Below are positions 17,416 to 26,329 of a stretch of DNA of 64,000 bases, one piece after another. Position 1 is the stretch's first letter. Each line of letters opens with the position of its first letter. The notes beneath the pieces were generated by a model. The model made no database searches. It was given only the letters and a program-made list of their open reading frames with translations, and was not told the origin of the DNA. Where the stretch lies: positions 3,038,001 to 3,102,000 of the forward strand of contig NZ_CP040020.1 of NCBI RefSeq assembly GCF_005280295.1. Reading direction: 5' to 3'. The position numbers were made by a program, and so were the translations under genes. This DNA comes from Brevibacterium sp. CS2 (GTDB lineage Bacteria > Actinomycetota > Actinomycetes > Actinomycetales > Brevibacteriaceae).

Positions 17416-18063
17416 TCAGCCGATCACGGAATCGACCGCGGAACCGTGGCCGATCACCGTGCCGAGGATCCGGTCGACGGGGATCATCCCGCCGCCGGGG
17501 CCGCCGAGCAGCGCGCGGGAGTCGGTCGAGTCCGCGCGGTTGTCTCCCATCATCCACACCCGCCCGGCCGGCACCTCGATGGCGAAGTCGGTGTCCGAGG
17601 CGCGCATCCCGTGAGGCACGTACGGCTCCTCGAGCGGCTCCCCGTTGAGGAGCAGGCGGCCTTCGGCGTCGCAGCACTCGAGGGTGTCGCCGCCGACGGC
17701 GAGGATCCGCTTGACGTAGTAGACGTCCCGCGGGCCGACCCCGAACCAGGAGCCGAGCTGCTCGGCGCCGCTCGGCGGGGCGCTCGCGATGAAGGACCCG
17801 CGACCGTCGAACACGACGACGTCGCCGCGGTCGACGGAGTCGGCCAGCGCGTCCGGGCGCCACACGGTCACGGTCCCGCCGACGGGCAGGGTGGGCTCCA
17901 TCGACGCCGAGGGGATGCCGAAGCTCTGGACGCCGACGGCGCGGATGAGTCCGGCGGCGAGCAGCGCGCACACGAGGACGATGCCGAGGGCGCGCAGCGC
18001 CCTGCGGGCACGAAGAAGGCGCGGCCCTGCCGGGGCCGCGCCTGTCCTCGACTGTTCGGTCAT
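17416..18063 (-). CDS. lepB: Signal peptidase I (second of two)
   Basis: 215 residues. N-terminal helix LGIVLVCALLAAGLIRAV, catalytic box GIPSASMEPTL, lysine box YVKRILAVGGD and MGDNRADSTDSR all present, so it should be active. It has a shorter extracytoplasmic loop than its neighbour and shares the unusual ECCDxxGRL segment with it. Tandem lepB genes next to rplS and rnhB are common in actinobacteria. Lies 61 bases after rplS and probably shares its transcript. Confidence 0.94.
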   Translation of the reverse strand: MTEQSRTGAAPAGPRLLRARRALRALGIVLVCALLAAGLIRAVGVQSFGIPSASMEPTLPVGGTVTVWRPDALADSVDRGDVVVFDGRGSFIASAPPSGAEQLGSWFGVGPRDVYYVKRILAVGGDTLECCDAEGRLLLNGEPLEEPYVPHGMRASDTDFAIEVPAGRVWMMGDNRADSTDSRALLGGPGGGMIPVDRILGTVIGHGSAVDSVIG

Positions 18064-18124
18064 CGCCGCACGCCGATCACCTCGGCGGCCCGGTGCCCTG
18101 CGGGCGTCCGGAACGTGGCTGCGC

Positions 18125-18466
18125 TCAGCGCTTCTCGCGGATGCGAGCGGCCTTGCCGCGGAGCTTGCGGAGGTAGTAGAGCTTCGCCCGGCGGACGTCG
18201 CCGCGGGTGAGGACCTCGATCTTCTCGATGATCGGGGAGTGCACCGGGAAGGTGCGCTCCACGCCGACGCCGAAGCTGATCTTGCGGACGGTGAAGGTCT
18301 CGCCGATGCCGCCGCCGTGGCGACGGATGACGATGCCCTTGAAGACCTGGGTACGGGTGCGGTTGCCCTCGACCACGCGGACGTGGACGTTGAGGGTGTC
18401 GCCGGCGCGGAACTCCGGGACGTCGGGCTTCAACGACTGGGCGTTGAGTGCATCAAGCTTCTGCAT
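18125..18466 (-). CDS. rplS: 50S ribosomal protein L19
   Basis: 113 residues. Contains the L19 blocks [40 protein letters not shown] and [15 protein letters not shown], ending in a basic tail. Located at the 30S-50S interface. A promoter candidate at 18644-18673 suggests a leader of about 170 bases and expression separate from trmD. Confidence 0.98.
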   Translation of the reverse strand: MQKLDALNAQSLKPDVPEFRAGDTLNVHVRVVEGNRTRTQVFKGIVIRRHGGGIGETFTVRKISFGVGVERTFPVHSPIIEKIEVLTRGDVRRAKLYYLRKLRGKAARIREKR

Positions 18467-18643
18467 GATTCGTCATTCTCCTGTGTGCGCGCCCCGGGTC
18501 GGCACGACATTGCTCGGACCGGCTGGTGGCCAGATGAGATGAGGTCGTCTGCCGGAGCGCGGCTGCCGTGTCACGGCGGCGCGGACGCTCCTGGCGGCAT
18601 CGCTCCCCCCGAGGCAGGACGGTGCCAGCAAACGCAAGAGTGT

Positions 18644-18673
18644 AGTCTAGTCGGACCGGGGCCGAGGCGCCAA
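18644..18673 (-). promoter_or_regulatory. Probable rplS promoter
   Basis: On the minus strand TTGGCG (18668-18673) and TAGACT (18644-18649) are 18 bases apart. It sits just beyond the trmD stop. The 5' leader (18467-18640) contains a short inverted repeat around GCCGTG/CACGGC but no named regulatory motif. Confidence 0.5.
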
Positions 18674-18690
18674 TCCGGGGATCGAGGCGG

Positions 18691-19509
18691 TCACCCGGGG
18701 TCGTGCGCGGGTGCCGCGGGATCGGTGGCCTCGGCGAGCACCGCCCAGTCGAGGGCGTCGAGGGTGTCCGGGTCGAGCCCGGCAAGGAGGTCGGGGCGGA
18801 CGGCGGCGGTGCGGCGCAGGCGCTCGTCCCGCCGCCAGCGTGCGATCGCGGCGTGGTTGCCGCTGAGCAGGATCTCCGGCACCGGGTGCCCGCGCCAGTC
18901 GGCGGGCTTCGTGTAGACGGGGTACTCGAGGAGGCCGTCCTCGTGGGACTCCTCCGTGAGCGACTCCGGGTTCCCGATGATGCCGGGGATGAGGCGGGCG
19001 ATCGCCTCGGTCATGACGAGAGCTGCGACCTCGCCGCCGTTGAGCACGTAATCGCCGATCGAGTACAGGCGGACCTCGGCGCGGTCACGGGCCCAGTCGA
19101 CGACGCGCTGGTCGATGCCCTCGTAGCGGCCGCACGCGAACACGAGGTGCTCCCGGCCGGCGAGCTCGGCGGCCGCGGCCTGGGTGAAGGGGGTGCCGGC
19201 GGGGCTCGGGACGATGAGCACCGGGCGCTCGGCAGGTGCGGCCGGTTCCGCACCGGTCGCATCGGTACCGGCTGCGGCCGGTTCGGCGAGGAGCGCGGTG
19301 AGCGCCTCGGCCCAGGGCTCGGGCTTCATCACCATGCCCGCTCCCCCGCCGTACGGGGTGTCGTCGACGGTGCGGTGCCGATCGTGGGTCCAGTCGCGCA
19401 GGTCGTGGACACCGAGGTCGATGAGCCCCTTCTCCACCGCCCGGCCGATGAGCGAGAGCCGCAGCGGCGCGAGGTACTCGGGGAAGATCGAGACGACGTC
19501 GAGGCGCAT
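18691..19509 (-). CDS. trmD: tRNA (guanine-37-N1) methyltransferase
   Basis: 272 residues. SPOUT-family knot enzyme that methylates G37 in tRNAs reading CNN codons. Motifs: [13 protein letters not shown] start, [30 protein letters not shown], the knot [12 protein letters not shown] and [19 protein letters not shown] short Ala/Pro insert of the actinobacterial type lies near residue 85. The ATG abuts the end of rimM (the two share one base), so the pair is translationally coupled. Confidence 0.97.
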   Translation of the reverse strand: MRLDVVSIFPEYLAPLRLSLIGRAVEKGLIDLGVHDLRDWTHDRHRTVDDTPYGGGAGMVMKPEPWAEALTALLAEPAAAGTDATGAEPAAPAERPVLIVPSPAGTPFTQAAAAELAGREHLVFACGRYEGIDQRVVDWARDRAEVRLYSIGDYVLNGGEVAALVMTEAIARLIPGIIGNPESLTEESHEDGLLEYPVYTKPADWRGHPVPEILLSGNHAAIARWRRDERLRRTAAVRPDLLAGLDPDTLDALDWAVLAEATDPAAPAHDPG

Positions 19510-20003
19510 CAGGCGTCCTCGATGAGTCCGGGCGGCGGGTCGAGGACGATGCGACCGGCCTCGAGGTCGACCTCGGGCACGATCTGTTCGACGAAGGGGA
19601 CGAGCACCTCGGCGCCGGAGGCCAGCGTGATGTGGAGGAGGTCCTGGGCCGCGCCCGGGGTGACTGCGGAGACGGTGCCGATCCGGACGTCCCCGACGAA
19701 CGCCTGAGCGCCCACGAGGTCGTCGATGTACCAGGCGTCGTCGTCCTCGAGGGTCTCCGCGACGGAGATCAGGGTGTTGCGGACCTCTTCGGCACGGGTG
19801 CGGTCGGCGATCTCCTCGAAGGTCAGCAGGAGCCGGTCGCGGTGCCAGCGCGCGCGGGACAGCGTGAGCGCGCCGATATCGGGCTCGGTGGAGAACACCG
19901 CACCGGGGACGAAGCGCTCCTCGGGGGCATCGGTGCGGACCTCCACGGTGAACTCACCGCGGATGCCGTGCGGCTTGCCCAGACGGGCGACGACTGTGCT
20001 CAC
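19509..20003 (-). CDS. rimM: 16S rRNA maturation factor RimM
   Basis: 164 residues. N-terminal RimM domain ([16 protein letters not shown], then a beta-barrel to about residue 85) and a C-terminal PRC-barrel ([33 protein letters not shown]). Assists assembly of the 30S head with S19. Stands in the conserved rpsP-khpA-rimM-trmD operon. Confidence 0.96.
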   Translation of the reverse strand: MSTVVARLGKPHGIRGEFTVEVRTDAPEERFVPGAVFSTEPDIGALTLSRARWHRDRLLLTFEEIADRTRAEEVRNTLISVAETLEDDDAWYIDDLVGAQAFVGDVRIGTVSAVTPGAAQDLLHITLASGAEVLVPFVEQIVPEVDLEAGRIVLDPPPGLIEDA

Positions 20004-20122
20004 GCTTCACTCCTGGTTCGAGGGGCTGTTCGAGGGACTGCTCGCAGGTCCGCGCGGCGGTGCGCGGGTACCGGATCCCGCCGGGGCGGGCGCGCGGGAT
20101 CCGGCGGAACTGTGCCGAGAAT

Positions 20123-20165
20123 GCGAAATCCCAAGGTTCTGTTCACAGAAACCTTGGGAAATCGC
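20123..20165. repeat. Long AT-richer hairpin between khpA and rimM
   Basis: Inverted repeat around TCCCAAGGTT...AACCTTGGGA: the arms pair over 9 bases, continue after a one-base bulge for four more, and outside a small internal loop the GCGA/TCGC ends pair again. Base composition is clearly less GC-rich than the surroundings. It lies within the rpsP-khpA-rimM-trmD operon, 33 bases after the khpA stop, so it may attenuate transcription or process the mRNA. A mobile repeat is also possible. Confidence 0.7.
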
Positions 20166-20197
20166 AATGTCGCGGGGGGCCGGGTGCGCGGCGGGCG

Positions 20198-20428
20198 TCA
20201 GGCCTCGACGAGGTCGACGCGGACGCTCTCGCGCCCGGCGAGTGCTCCGATCACGGTCCGCAGCGCCTTCGCGGTGCGACCGGACCGGCCGATCACCCGA
20301 CCGAGGTCGTCGGGGTGCACGCGCACCTCGAGCGAGGTGCCGCGGTGTCCGCTGCGACTGCGCACCGAGACGTCCTCGGGGTTGTCGACGATGCCGCGGA
20401 CCAGGTGTTCGAGAGCGTTGGCGAGCAT
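20198..20428 (-). CDS. khpA: RNA-binding KH-domain protein KhpA
   Basis: 76 residues, a single type-II KH domain with the GxxG loop in VIGRSGRTAKALR and preceding helix MLANALEHLVRGIVDNPEDV. KhpA with KhpB binds many RNAs and affects cell growth and division in Gram-positive bacteria. Starts 3 bases after the rpsP stop, so both are translated together. Confidence 0.95.
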   Translation of the reverse strand: MLANALEHLVRGIVDNPEDVSVRSRSGHRGTSLEVRVHPDDLGRVIGRSGRTAKALRTVIGALAGRESVRVDLVEA

Positions 20429-20430
20429 GA

Positions 20431-20877
20431 TCAGGCTTCCGCCTTCTCCTCGTCGGTCGACTCAGCGGCCGCGGGCTCCTCGGCGGGGGCCTCGGCTGCG
20501 GGCTCCTCGGCCTTGTCGCCGCCCTTGGGCGTCGTCGCCTCCTTGATGACCGAGCCGGTGGCCGGGGCCTCGAAGGCCGCCTTCTCCTGCTGCGGCTTCA
20601 CGGTGCTGACGGCCTCGCCCTCACCGGTGAACTTCTGCCAGTCGCCGGTGAGCTTGAGCAGGGCGCGGACCTGGTCGGTCGGCTGGGCGCCGACGGACAG
20701 CCAGTAGAGCGCGCGCTCGGAGTCGATCTCGACGAGCGAGGGCTCCTCGAGCGGGTGGTACTTGCCGATGTCCTCGATGGTCTTGCCATCGCGGCGGGTC
20801 CGCGAGTCGGCGACGACGACGCGGTAGAAGGGTGCATGGACCTTGCCCAGGCGGGTGAGGCGAATCTTGACTGCCAC
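20431..20877 (-). CDS. rpsP: 30S ribosomal protein S16
   Basis: 148 residues. The first ~80 residues are S16 (starts [18 protein letters not shown], contains [15 protein letters not shown] and [20 protein letters not shown]). The last ~60 residues are an Ala/Glu/Pro-rich acidic tail, as in other actinobacteria; its role is unknown. First gene of the rpsP-khpA-rimM-trmD operon. Confidence 0.97.
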   Translation of the reverse strand: MAVKIRLTRLGKVHAPFYRVVVADSRTRRDGKTIEDIGKYHPLEEPSLVEIDSERALYWLSVGAQPTDQVRALLKLTGDWQKFTGEGEAVSTVKPQQEKAAFEAPATGSVIKEATTPKGGDKAEEPAAEAPAEEPAAAESTDEEKAEA

Positions 20878-21030
20878 TGTAGTGGTGTCTCCTTTGGAAG
20901 ATAGGTGTCGCGGTCCGCTCGCGGGTCCGTGGGGCAGGACGGTGCGGGCATGATCGCGTGGACTGAACCGGCCCGAGGTTGAGAGGGTCCCCGGCCGGTC
21001 GAGTACAAGGGACCATTGTGCCAGAAAGTG

Positions 21031-22644
21031 CTACTTGCTGCCACCTGAGCCGAACATACCGCCGAAGCCCTTGGGCAGCTTGCTGAGGTCGAGCTCCTCG
21101 TCGCCGCCGAGGTCGATGCCGCCGAACGCGGAGCCCGCGGGATCGGGCGCCTGACCCTGCTTCCGCTGCTCGGCGAGACGCGCCTGCTCGGCGCGCTTGG
21201 CCGGGTTGCCCGACTTGCCGGCGGGCTTCTTCTTGCCCTTCTTCTTGTTCCGCGAGCCGCCGCCGGGTCCACCACCGCCGGGCATCTGCGGCATCCCCGG
21301 CATCTGGGGCATGCCCGGCATCTGGCCGCCGCGGCCGCCGCCGCCCTTGCGCATCTGGCGCATCATCTTCTGCGCCTGCACGAACCGCTCCATGAGCTGA
21401 TTGACCTGGGTCACGGTGGTGCCGGAGCCCTTGGCGATGCGCTGGCGGCGCGAGCCGTTGAGGATCCGCGGGTTCGCCCGCTCGTACGGGGTCATCGAGC
21501 GCACGATCGCCTCGACGCGGTCGATCTCGCGCTCGTCGAACGCCTCGAGCTGCTCCTTGTACTGGGACATGCCCGGCATCATGCCGAGCATCTTCTTCAG
21601 CGACCCCATCTTCTTGATGGCGGCCATCTGGGTGAGGAAGTCGTCGAGGTCGAAGTCCTCGCCGGACTCGACCTTCTTGGCGAGCTTCTCCGTCTCCTTC
21701 TGGTCGAAGGTCTTCTCCGCCTGCTCGATGAGCGTGAGGATGTCGCCCATGTCGAGGATGCGGTCGGCCATCCGGTCCGGGTGGAACTGCTCGAAGTCCC
21801 GCAGCCCTTCACCGGTGGAGGCGAACATGATCGGCCGGCCGGTGACCTGGGCGACGGACAGCGCGGCGCCGCCGCGGGAGTCGCCGTCGAGCTTGGAGAG
21901 CACGACGCCGGTGAAGTCGACGCCGGCGAGGAAGGCCTCGGCGGTGGTGACCGCGTCCTGGCCGATCATCGCGTCGATGACGAAGAGCACCTCGTCGGGG
22001 TTCACGGCGGCGCGAATGTCCGCGGCCTGCTGCATGAGCACCTCGTCGATGCCGAGGCGGCCGGCGGTGTCGACGATGACGACGTCGTAGAGCTTCGAGC
22101 GGGCGACGTCCATCGCGTCCGTCGCGACCTTGACCGGATCGCCGACGCCGTTGCCGGGCTCGGGTGCGTAGGTGAAGGCGCCGGCGCGCTCGCCGACGAC
22201 CTGGAGCTGGTTGACGGCATTGGGCCGCTGGAGGTCGGCGGCGACGAGCATCGGCCGGTGGCCCTCGGACTTGAGCCAGTGGGCGAGCTTGCCGGCGAGC
22301 GTCGTCTTGCCCGCGCCCTGGAGTCCGGCGAGCATGATCACGGTCGGCGGGCGCTTGGCGAACTGCAGGCGACGGGTCTGCCCGCCGAGGATCCCGACGA
22401 GCTCGTCGTTGACGATCTTGACGACCTGCTGGCCGGGGTTGAGCGCCTGCGACACCTCCGAGGACAGCGCCCGCTCGCGGACCTTCCCGGTGAACGTGCG
22501 CACCACCGGCAGCGCGACGTCGGCGTCGAGCAGCGCACGCCGGATTTCCCGGATCGTGGCGTCGACGTCGGCTTCGGAGAGCCTGCCCTTGCCGCGCAGG
22601 TTCTTGAAGGTCGTCGTCAGCCGATCGGAGAGGGAGTTGAACAC
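21031..22644 (-). CDS. ffh: Signal recognition particle GTPase Ffh
   Basis: 537 residues from the GTG at 22644 (FNSLSDRL); a longer reading upstream is not family-like. N domain, then G domain with GLQGAGKTTLAGKLA, DTAGRLGID and SKLDGDSRGG, and a methionine-rich M domain with LGMMPGMSQYKEQ and MTPYERANPRILNGSRRQRIA for signal-peptide and 4.5S RNA binding. The C-terminus adds a Gly/Met/Pro repeat (MPGMPQ units) and a Lys-rich segment. Delivers nascent membrane proteins to FtsY, encoded nearby. Confidence 0.96.
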   Translation of the reverse strand: MFNSLSDRLTTTFKNLRGKGRLSEADVDATIREIRRALLDADVALPVVRTFTGKVRERALSSEVSQALNPGQQVVKIVNDELVGILGGQTRRLQFAKRPPTVIMLAGLQGAGKTTLAGKLAHWLKSEGHRPMLVAADLQRPNAVNQLQVVGERAGAFTYAPEPGNGVGDPVKVATDAMDVARSKLYDVVIVDTAGRLGIDEVLMQQAADIRAAVNPDEVLFVIDAMIGQDAVTTAEAFLAGVDFTGVVLSKLDGDSRGGAALSVAQVTGRPIMFASTGEGLRDFEQFHPDRMADRILDMGDILTLIEQAEKTFDQKETEKLAKKVESGEDFDLDDFLTQMAAIKKMGSLKKMLGMMPGMSQYKEQLEAFDEREIDRVEAIVRSMTPYERANPRILNGSRRQRIAKGSGTTVTQVNQLMERFVQAQKMMRQMRKGGGGRGGQMPGMPQMPGMPQMPGGGGPGGGSRNKKKGKKKPAGKSGNPAKRAEQARLAEQRKQGQAPDPAGSAFGGIDLGGDEELDLSKLPKGFGGMFGSGGSK

Positions 22645-22720
22645 GAGGTTTCGCAGCTTTCGTCGAGGGAGGCCGAGCAGTTCGACCTCCCAGGGTACCA
22701 AGTCCCGGTGCATGAATGAT

Positions 22721-22756
22721 CCCGGGGCGGGAGCCGTGATCGGCACCCGCCCCGGG
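22721..22756 (-). terminator. Terminator of the amtB-glnK operon
   Basis: Perfect 11-bp arms CCCGGGGCGGG (22721-22731) and complement (22746-22756). The enclosed loop has a further GCCG-TGAT-CGGC stem, so the whole forms a long hairpin with one A.A mismatch. It lies 28 bases beyond the glnK stop. Being symmetrical it could act on both strands. Confidence 0.75.
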
Positions 22757-22783
22757 ACTTCTCTGCCATGCAGCCGGCTGGGA

Positions 22784-23122
22784 CTACAGGGCAGCCTCTC
22801 CCTCGCTCCGGTCGGAGACCCGGATGATCTGGTCGACCGCGGTGATCCAGATCTTGCCGTCGCCGGGCTGTCCGGTCGTGGCCCGGGCGAGGAGCACATC
22901 GCAGATCCGCGGCGCGTCCTCCGCCGAGGCGAGCACCTCGATCCGCAGCTTGGGGACGAGGTCCTGCGTGTACGCGGCACCTCGGTAGAACTGCTTGTGG
23001 CCCTTCTGCCGTCCGTAGCCGCTGGCCTCGGAGACGGTCAGACCCTGGACTCCGAACTCCTCCAGGCCGTCGCGGATGTCCGCGAGCTTGTCGGGTCGGG
23101 CGATGGCGGTGATGAGCTTCAT
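22784..23122 (-). CDS. glnK: Nitrogen regulatory PII protein
   Basis: 112 residues from ATG 23122, overlapping the amtB stop (ATGA). PII trimer subunit that senses 2-oxoglutarate and ATP/ADP. Starts MKLITAIARPDKL; the T-loop GYGRQKGHKQFYRGAAY keeps Tyr46 and Tyr51 (the modification site of the family; adenylylated in several actinobacteria). TGQPGDGKIWI is the C-terminal nucleotide loop. Coupling to amtB indicates it blocks the AmtB channel under nitrogen excess. A much longer frame upstream is a shadow of amtB. Confidence 0.96.
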   Translation of the reverse strand: MKLITAIARPDKLADIRDGLEEFGVQGLTVSEASGYGRQKGHKQFYRGAAYTQDLVPKLRIEVLASAEDAPRICDVLLARATTGQPGDGKIWITAVDQIIRVSDRSEGEAAL

Positions 23123-24429
23123 GCGTTCACACTTTCGTCGAGGGTGGTCGTCCTGCGGTGCGCGGCCGGCGACGAGGGGTGCGGTCGGAAGGCGCCGCCG
23201 GTGCCCAGACCGCCGTACTCGTAGGCCGTCTCCGCGTGCTCGGTGAGGTCGATGCCGGTGACCTCGTCCTCCTCGGCGGCCCGCATGCCGATGGTCTTGT
23301 GGATCACCATACCGATGATGAAGGTGACGATCGCGGTGAAGAGGATCGCGAAGACCGCCGCCACCGTCTGCGCGACGAGCTGACCGAGGCCGCCGCCGTA
23401 GAACAGGCCGCCGCCCTCGCCCTCGACCGGCAGCGCGAAGAGGCCCAGGGCCAGGGTGCCGACGAGACCGGACACGAGGTGGACGCCGACGACGTCGAGC
23501 GAGTCGTCGTAGCCGAGGCGGTACTTGAGTCCGACGGCCAGCGCGGAGCAGATGCCGGCGATGATGCCGATCGCGATCGCGCCGAGCGGGGACACGTTCG
23601 CACAGGCCGGGGTGATCGCCACGAGGCCGGCGACGATGCCCGAGGCGCCGCCGAGGCTGGTGGGCTTGCCGTCGCGCATCCACTCGACGAGGATCCAGGC
23701 GATGAACGCCGCGGCCGGGGCGGCCATGGTGTTGACCCAGATCAGGCCGGCCTCGGCGGGATCGGTCGCCGCGCCGCCGTTGAAGCCGAACCAGCCGAAC
23801 CACAGGAGGGTGGCGCCGAGCATGACGAACGGGATGTTGTGCGGGCGATGGGAGGGATCGGTGCCGAAGCCCTTGCGCTTGCCGATGATGAGGGCGAGGA
23901 CGAGGGCGGCGATGCCGGCGTTGATGTGGACGACGGTGCCGCCGGCGTAGTCGATCGCCTCTCCGAAGGTGCTGCCGATGAGGCCGTCGGCGGACAGCAG
24001 GCCGCCGCCCCACACCATGAAGGCCATCGGGCAGTAGACGAGCGTGACCCAGACGGGCACGAAGACCATCCAGGCGGAGAATTTCGTCCGGTCGGCGATG
24101 CCGCCGGAGATCAGGGCGACGGTGATGATCGCGAAGGTCGCGCCGAAGCCGGCGCCGATGAGGTCGGTGGTGCCGACGAGACCGCTGAGGCCGAAGGCCT
24201 CGAACGGGTTGCCGAACAGCTGCGCGACTCCGGTCGATCCGCTCATCGAGAAGCCCCAGAGGACCCACACCACGCCGACGACGGCCATCGATGCGAAGCT
24301 CATCATGAGCATGTTGAGGACGGACTTGGCGCGGGTCATGCCGCCGTACAGGAAAGCGACGCCGGGCGTCATGAGCAGCACGAGTGCGGCGCTCACCATC
24401 ACCCATACGTCCACTGCAGTGATTTCCAT
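23119..24429 (-). CDS. amtB: Ammonium transporter
   Basis: 436 residues with about 11 membrane helices. Family signatures: FLYGGMTRAKSVLNM, GGTVVHINAGIAALV with the first pore histidine, LGATLLWFGWFGFNGG and GVHLVSGLVGTLALG with the second. The C-terminal tail is cytoplasmic. Passes ammonium/ammonia into the cell. GlnR-type boxes 110-185 bases upstream point to induction under nitrogen limitation; glnK follows directly. Confidence 0.96.
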   Translation of the reverse strand: MEITAVDVWVMVSAALVLLMTPGVAFLYGGMTRAKSVLNMLMMSFASMAVVGVVWVLWGFSMSGSTGVAQLFGNPFEAFGLSGLVGTTDLIGAGFGATFAIITVALISGGIADRTKFSAWMVFVPVWVTLVYCPMAFMVWGGGLLSADGLIGSTFGEAIDYAGGTVVHINAGIAALVLALIIGKRKGFGTDPSHRPHNIPFVMLGATLLWFGWFGFNGGAATDPAEAGLIWVNTMAAPAAAFIAWILVEWMRDGKPTSLGGASGIVAGLVAITPACANVSPLGAIAIGIIAGICSALAVGLKYRLGYDDSLDVVGVHLVSGLVGTLALGLFALPVEGEGGGLFYGGGLGQLVAQTVAAVFAILFTAIVTFIIGMVIHKTIGMRAAEEDEVTGIDLTEHAETAYEYGGLGTGGAFRPHPSSPAAHRRTTTLDESVNA

Positions 24430-24458
24430 GGTTTCGTTCCAGCCGTGAGATGTTCAGG

Positions 24459-24491
24459 ACGGGTGGCCGACCTCGAGGTCGGGCTGCCCGT
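24459..24491. repeat. GC-rich hairpin upstream of amtB
   Basis: Near-continuous stem around the perfect 16-base palindrome CCGACCTCGAGGTCGG (24467-24482), extended outward by ACGGG/CCCGT. It lies between the GlnR-type boxes and the amtB start, so it would be in the amtB leader. It could be the terminator of ftsY read-through or a leader structure. Confidence 0.55.
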
Positions 24492-24538
24492 TCCGCGGAG
24501 ATCTGTGGCTCCGCTGGTGAACATTCTCGAATCCCGGT

Positions 24539-24614
24539 GTTTCGAGACGGAACGTCCCAGGTTTCGGCTGCGTTACGGGTGCGGCGGCGGCGTTACGACC
24601 GTGTTTCGGGTCAC
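24539..24614 (-). promoter_or_regulatory. GlnR-type binding boxes upstream of amtB
   Basis: Read on the minus strand the region has GTGAC, GAAAC, 6 bases, GTAAC (24592-24596), a gap, then GTAAC (24572-24576), 6 bases, GAAAC (24561-24565), 7 bases, GTTCC, 5 bases, GAAAC (24539-24543). The GTnAC-n6-GAAAC pair is the known GlnR half-site arrangement of Streptomyces and mycobacteria. It lies 110-185 bases before the amtB start. Strong inference of nitrogen control; no AmtR-type site is seen. Confidence 0.7.
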
Positions 24615-24665
24615 ATCCACGACCCGGCGGCAGGGGCCGGCCGCCTGATCGCGACCGGTTTCAGG

Positions 24666-25865
24666 TCACTGCTCGGCGAGCAGGGCGTCGACGAAGCCGG
24701 CGGCGTCGAAGGGCGCGAGGTCGTCGGCACCCTCGCCGAGCCCGATGAGCTTGACCGGCACGCCGAGCGCACGCTGCACGGCGACGACGATGCCGCCCTT
24801 CGCGGTGCCGTCGAGCTTGGTGAGCACGATGCCGGTGATGTTCACGGCCTCGGAGAACACCTTCGCCTGCTGCATGCCGTTCTGCCCGGTGGTCGCGTCG
24901 AGGACGAGGAGCACCTCGTCGAGGGAATCGTGCTCCGGCGACAGGGGACGGGCGGCAACGCGCTTGACCTTGCCGAGCTCGTCCATGAGCCCCTTCTTGT
25001 TCTGCAGGCGCCCGGCGGTGTCGATGAGGACGACGTCGGTGCCCTCCTGCATCCCGCGCTCGACCGCGGTGTAGGCCACGGAGGCCGGGTCGGCGCCCTC
25101 GAGACCGCGCACGGTCTCGACGCCCACGCGCTCACCCCAGGTGGCGAGCTGTTCGGCGGCGGCGGCGCGGAAGGTGTCGGCGGCACCGAGCAGCACCGAG
25201 CGGTCCTCGGCGACGAGCACGCGGGCGATCTTGCCGACGGTCGTCGTCTTGCCGGCGCCGTTGACGCCGACGACGAGGACGACGGCGGGGTCGCTGTCGG
25301 CGCGCTCGACCTGCAGGCTGCGGTCCATCGTCGGGTCGACGACGGCGATGAGCTCCTCGCGCAGGAGGTCGCGGACGGTCTGCGGGTCGCGCGTGCCGAG
25401 CACGCGCACCCGCTCGCGCAGCCGGTCGACGAGCTCGCTGGCCGGGTCGACGCCGAGGTCGGCCATGATGAGCGTGTCCTCGATCTCCTCCCAGGTCGAC
25501 TCGTCGAGGGTGTCGCGGGAGAGCAGGGAGAGCAGGCCGCGGCCGAGGGAGGAGTTCGACTTCGCCAGCCGCGCGCGGAGCTTCGCCAGCCGGGTGCGCG
25601 GCTCGGTGGGGGTCTCGAGCTCCCGGGCGGGGACCTCGGGCACGGTCTCGACGACGACCTCGCCCTCGACCTCGGGGGCGGTGGCCAGCGGCGCCTCGAG
25701 CGTGTCGGTGCCCGGACCGCGGTGCGGGTCGGTGGTGAGGTCCGGAGCCGTCGGCGGCAGGTCGCGACGGCGGCGGGTCTTCGGCGGACCGTAGAGGGCG
25801 ATGCCGGAGACGACGAACACGAGGACGAGGGCGCCGAGGAGGGCGATGAGACTGATGGGATCCAC
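24666..25865 (-). CDS. ftsY: SRP receptor FtsY
   Basis: 399 residues. N-terminal membrane helix (ISLIALLGALVLVFVVSGIAL), a short charged linker, then the NG GTPase domain with GVNGAGKTTTVGKIA, DTAGRLQNKKGLMDEL and LTKLDGTAKGG, ending GLGEGADDLAPFDAAGFVDAL. Receives SRP-ribosome complexes by pairing with Ffh. A true membrane anchor, as in other actinobacteria, replaces the amphipathic anchor of E. coli FtsY. Confidence 0.96.
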   Translation of the reverse strand: MDPISLIALLGALVLVFVVSGIALYGPPKTRRRRDLPPTAPDLTTDPHRGPGTDTLEAPLATAPEVEGEVVVETVPEVPARELETPTEPRTRLAKLRARLAKSNSSLGRGLLSLLSRDTLDESTWEEIEDTLIMADLGVDPASELVDRLRERVRVLGTRDPQTVRDLLREELIAVVDPTMDRSLQVERADSDPAVVLVVGVNGAGKTTTVGKIARVLVAEDRSVLLGAADTFRAAAAEQLATWGERVGVETVRGLEGADPASVAYTAVERGMQEGTDVVLIDTAGRLQNKKGLMDELGKVKRVAARPLSPEHDSLDEVLLVLDATTGQNGMQQAKVFSEAVNITGIVLTKLDGTAKGGIVVAVQRALGVPVKLIGLGEGADDLAPFDAAGFVDALLAEQ

Positions 25866-25936
25866 GATCAGCTCCTAAGTGGGTTGCTGTGGGGTGACGG
25901 GTCCGGGCCGGCGGGCTGCGGCAGCCGGCCGGCGGG

Positions 25937-26329
25937 TCAGCCGAAGAGGAGGACGATGGCGGTGCGGAAGCCGGTGCCGGTCTCCGGCACCTTCCAGTGC
26001 CGGGTCCGGGGTCGGAACGTCAGCCAGGGCGGCGAGGCGTGACGGCGGGGCTGCGGGCGCAGGGCGTAGGAGTGCTCCTGCATCGCGGTGACGGCCGCCT
26101 GCTCGCGGGTCGCGAGGTGGGAGGTGTCGCCGTCGTGGCCGAAGAAGCCGTGGACGTCGTCGTCGAAGCCGGTCCATTCCGAGGGCAGGCGGAAGCGCTG
26201 ACGGCCCGAGGGCTTGATCCGACCCTCGGCGCGCAGGCCGGGCAGGGCGACGAGGAGGACGATGACGAGCCCGATGCCGAACGAGACACCGAGCCCGATG
26301 AGGATGACGATCCCGGCGCCTACATCCAT
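25937..26329 (-). CDS. Hypothetical single-pass membrane protein
   Basis: 130 residues from ATG 26329 (MDVGAGIVIL); a start at 26407 would add 26 residues that look non-coding. One strong membrane helix (IVILIGLGVSFGIGLVIVLLVALPGL, in two parts about residues 7-32), then a basic and aromatic cytoplasmic part with GFFGHDGDTSHLATREQAAV and several Arg/Pro-rich stretches. I recognise no family. It sits between smc and ftsY on the same strand, so it may be a lineage-specific member of that transcript. Confidence 0.5.
   Translation of the reverse strand: MDVGAGIVILIGLGVSFGIGLVIVLLVALPGLRAEGRIKPSGRQRFRLPSEWTGFDDDVHGFFGHDGDTSHLATREQAAVTAMQEHSYALRPQPRRHASPPWLTFRPRTRHWKVPETGTGFRTAIVLLFG

Noticed and set aside
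22784..24406. Apparent 540-residue fusion ending in PII
   Set aside because: The first 428 residues are an arginine-rich shadow of amtB in another frame; PII has its own ATG at 23122 with an overlap to the amtB stop. Similar false fusions were trimmed for rsmD, plsC, the DAK2 protein, thiL, comM, hipA, rnhB and the FAD oxidase.
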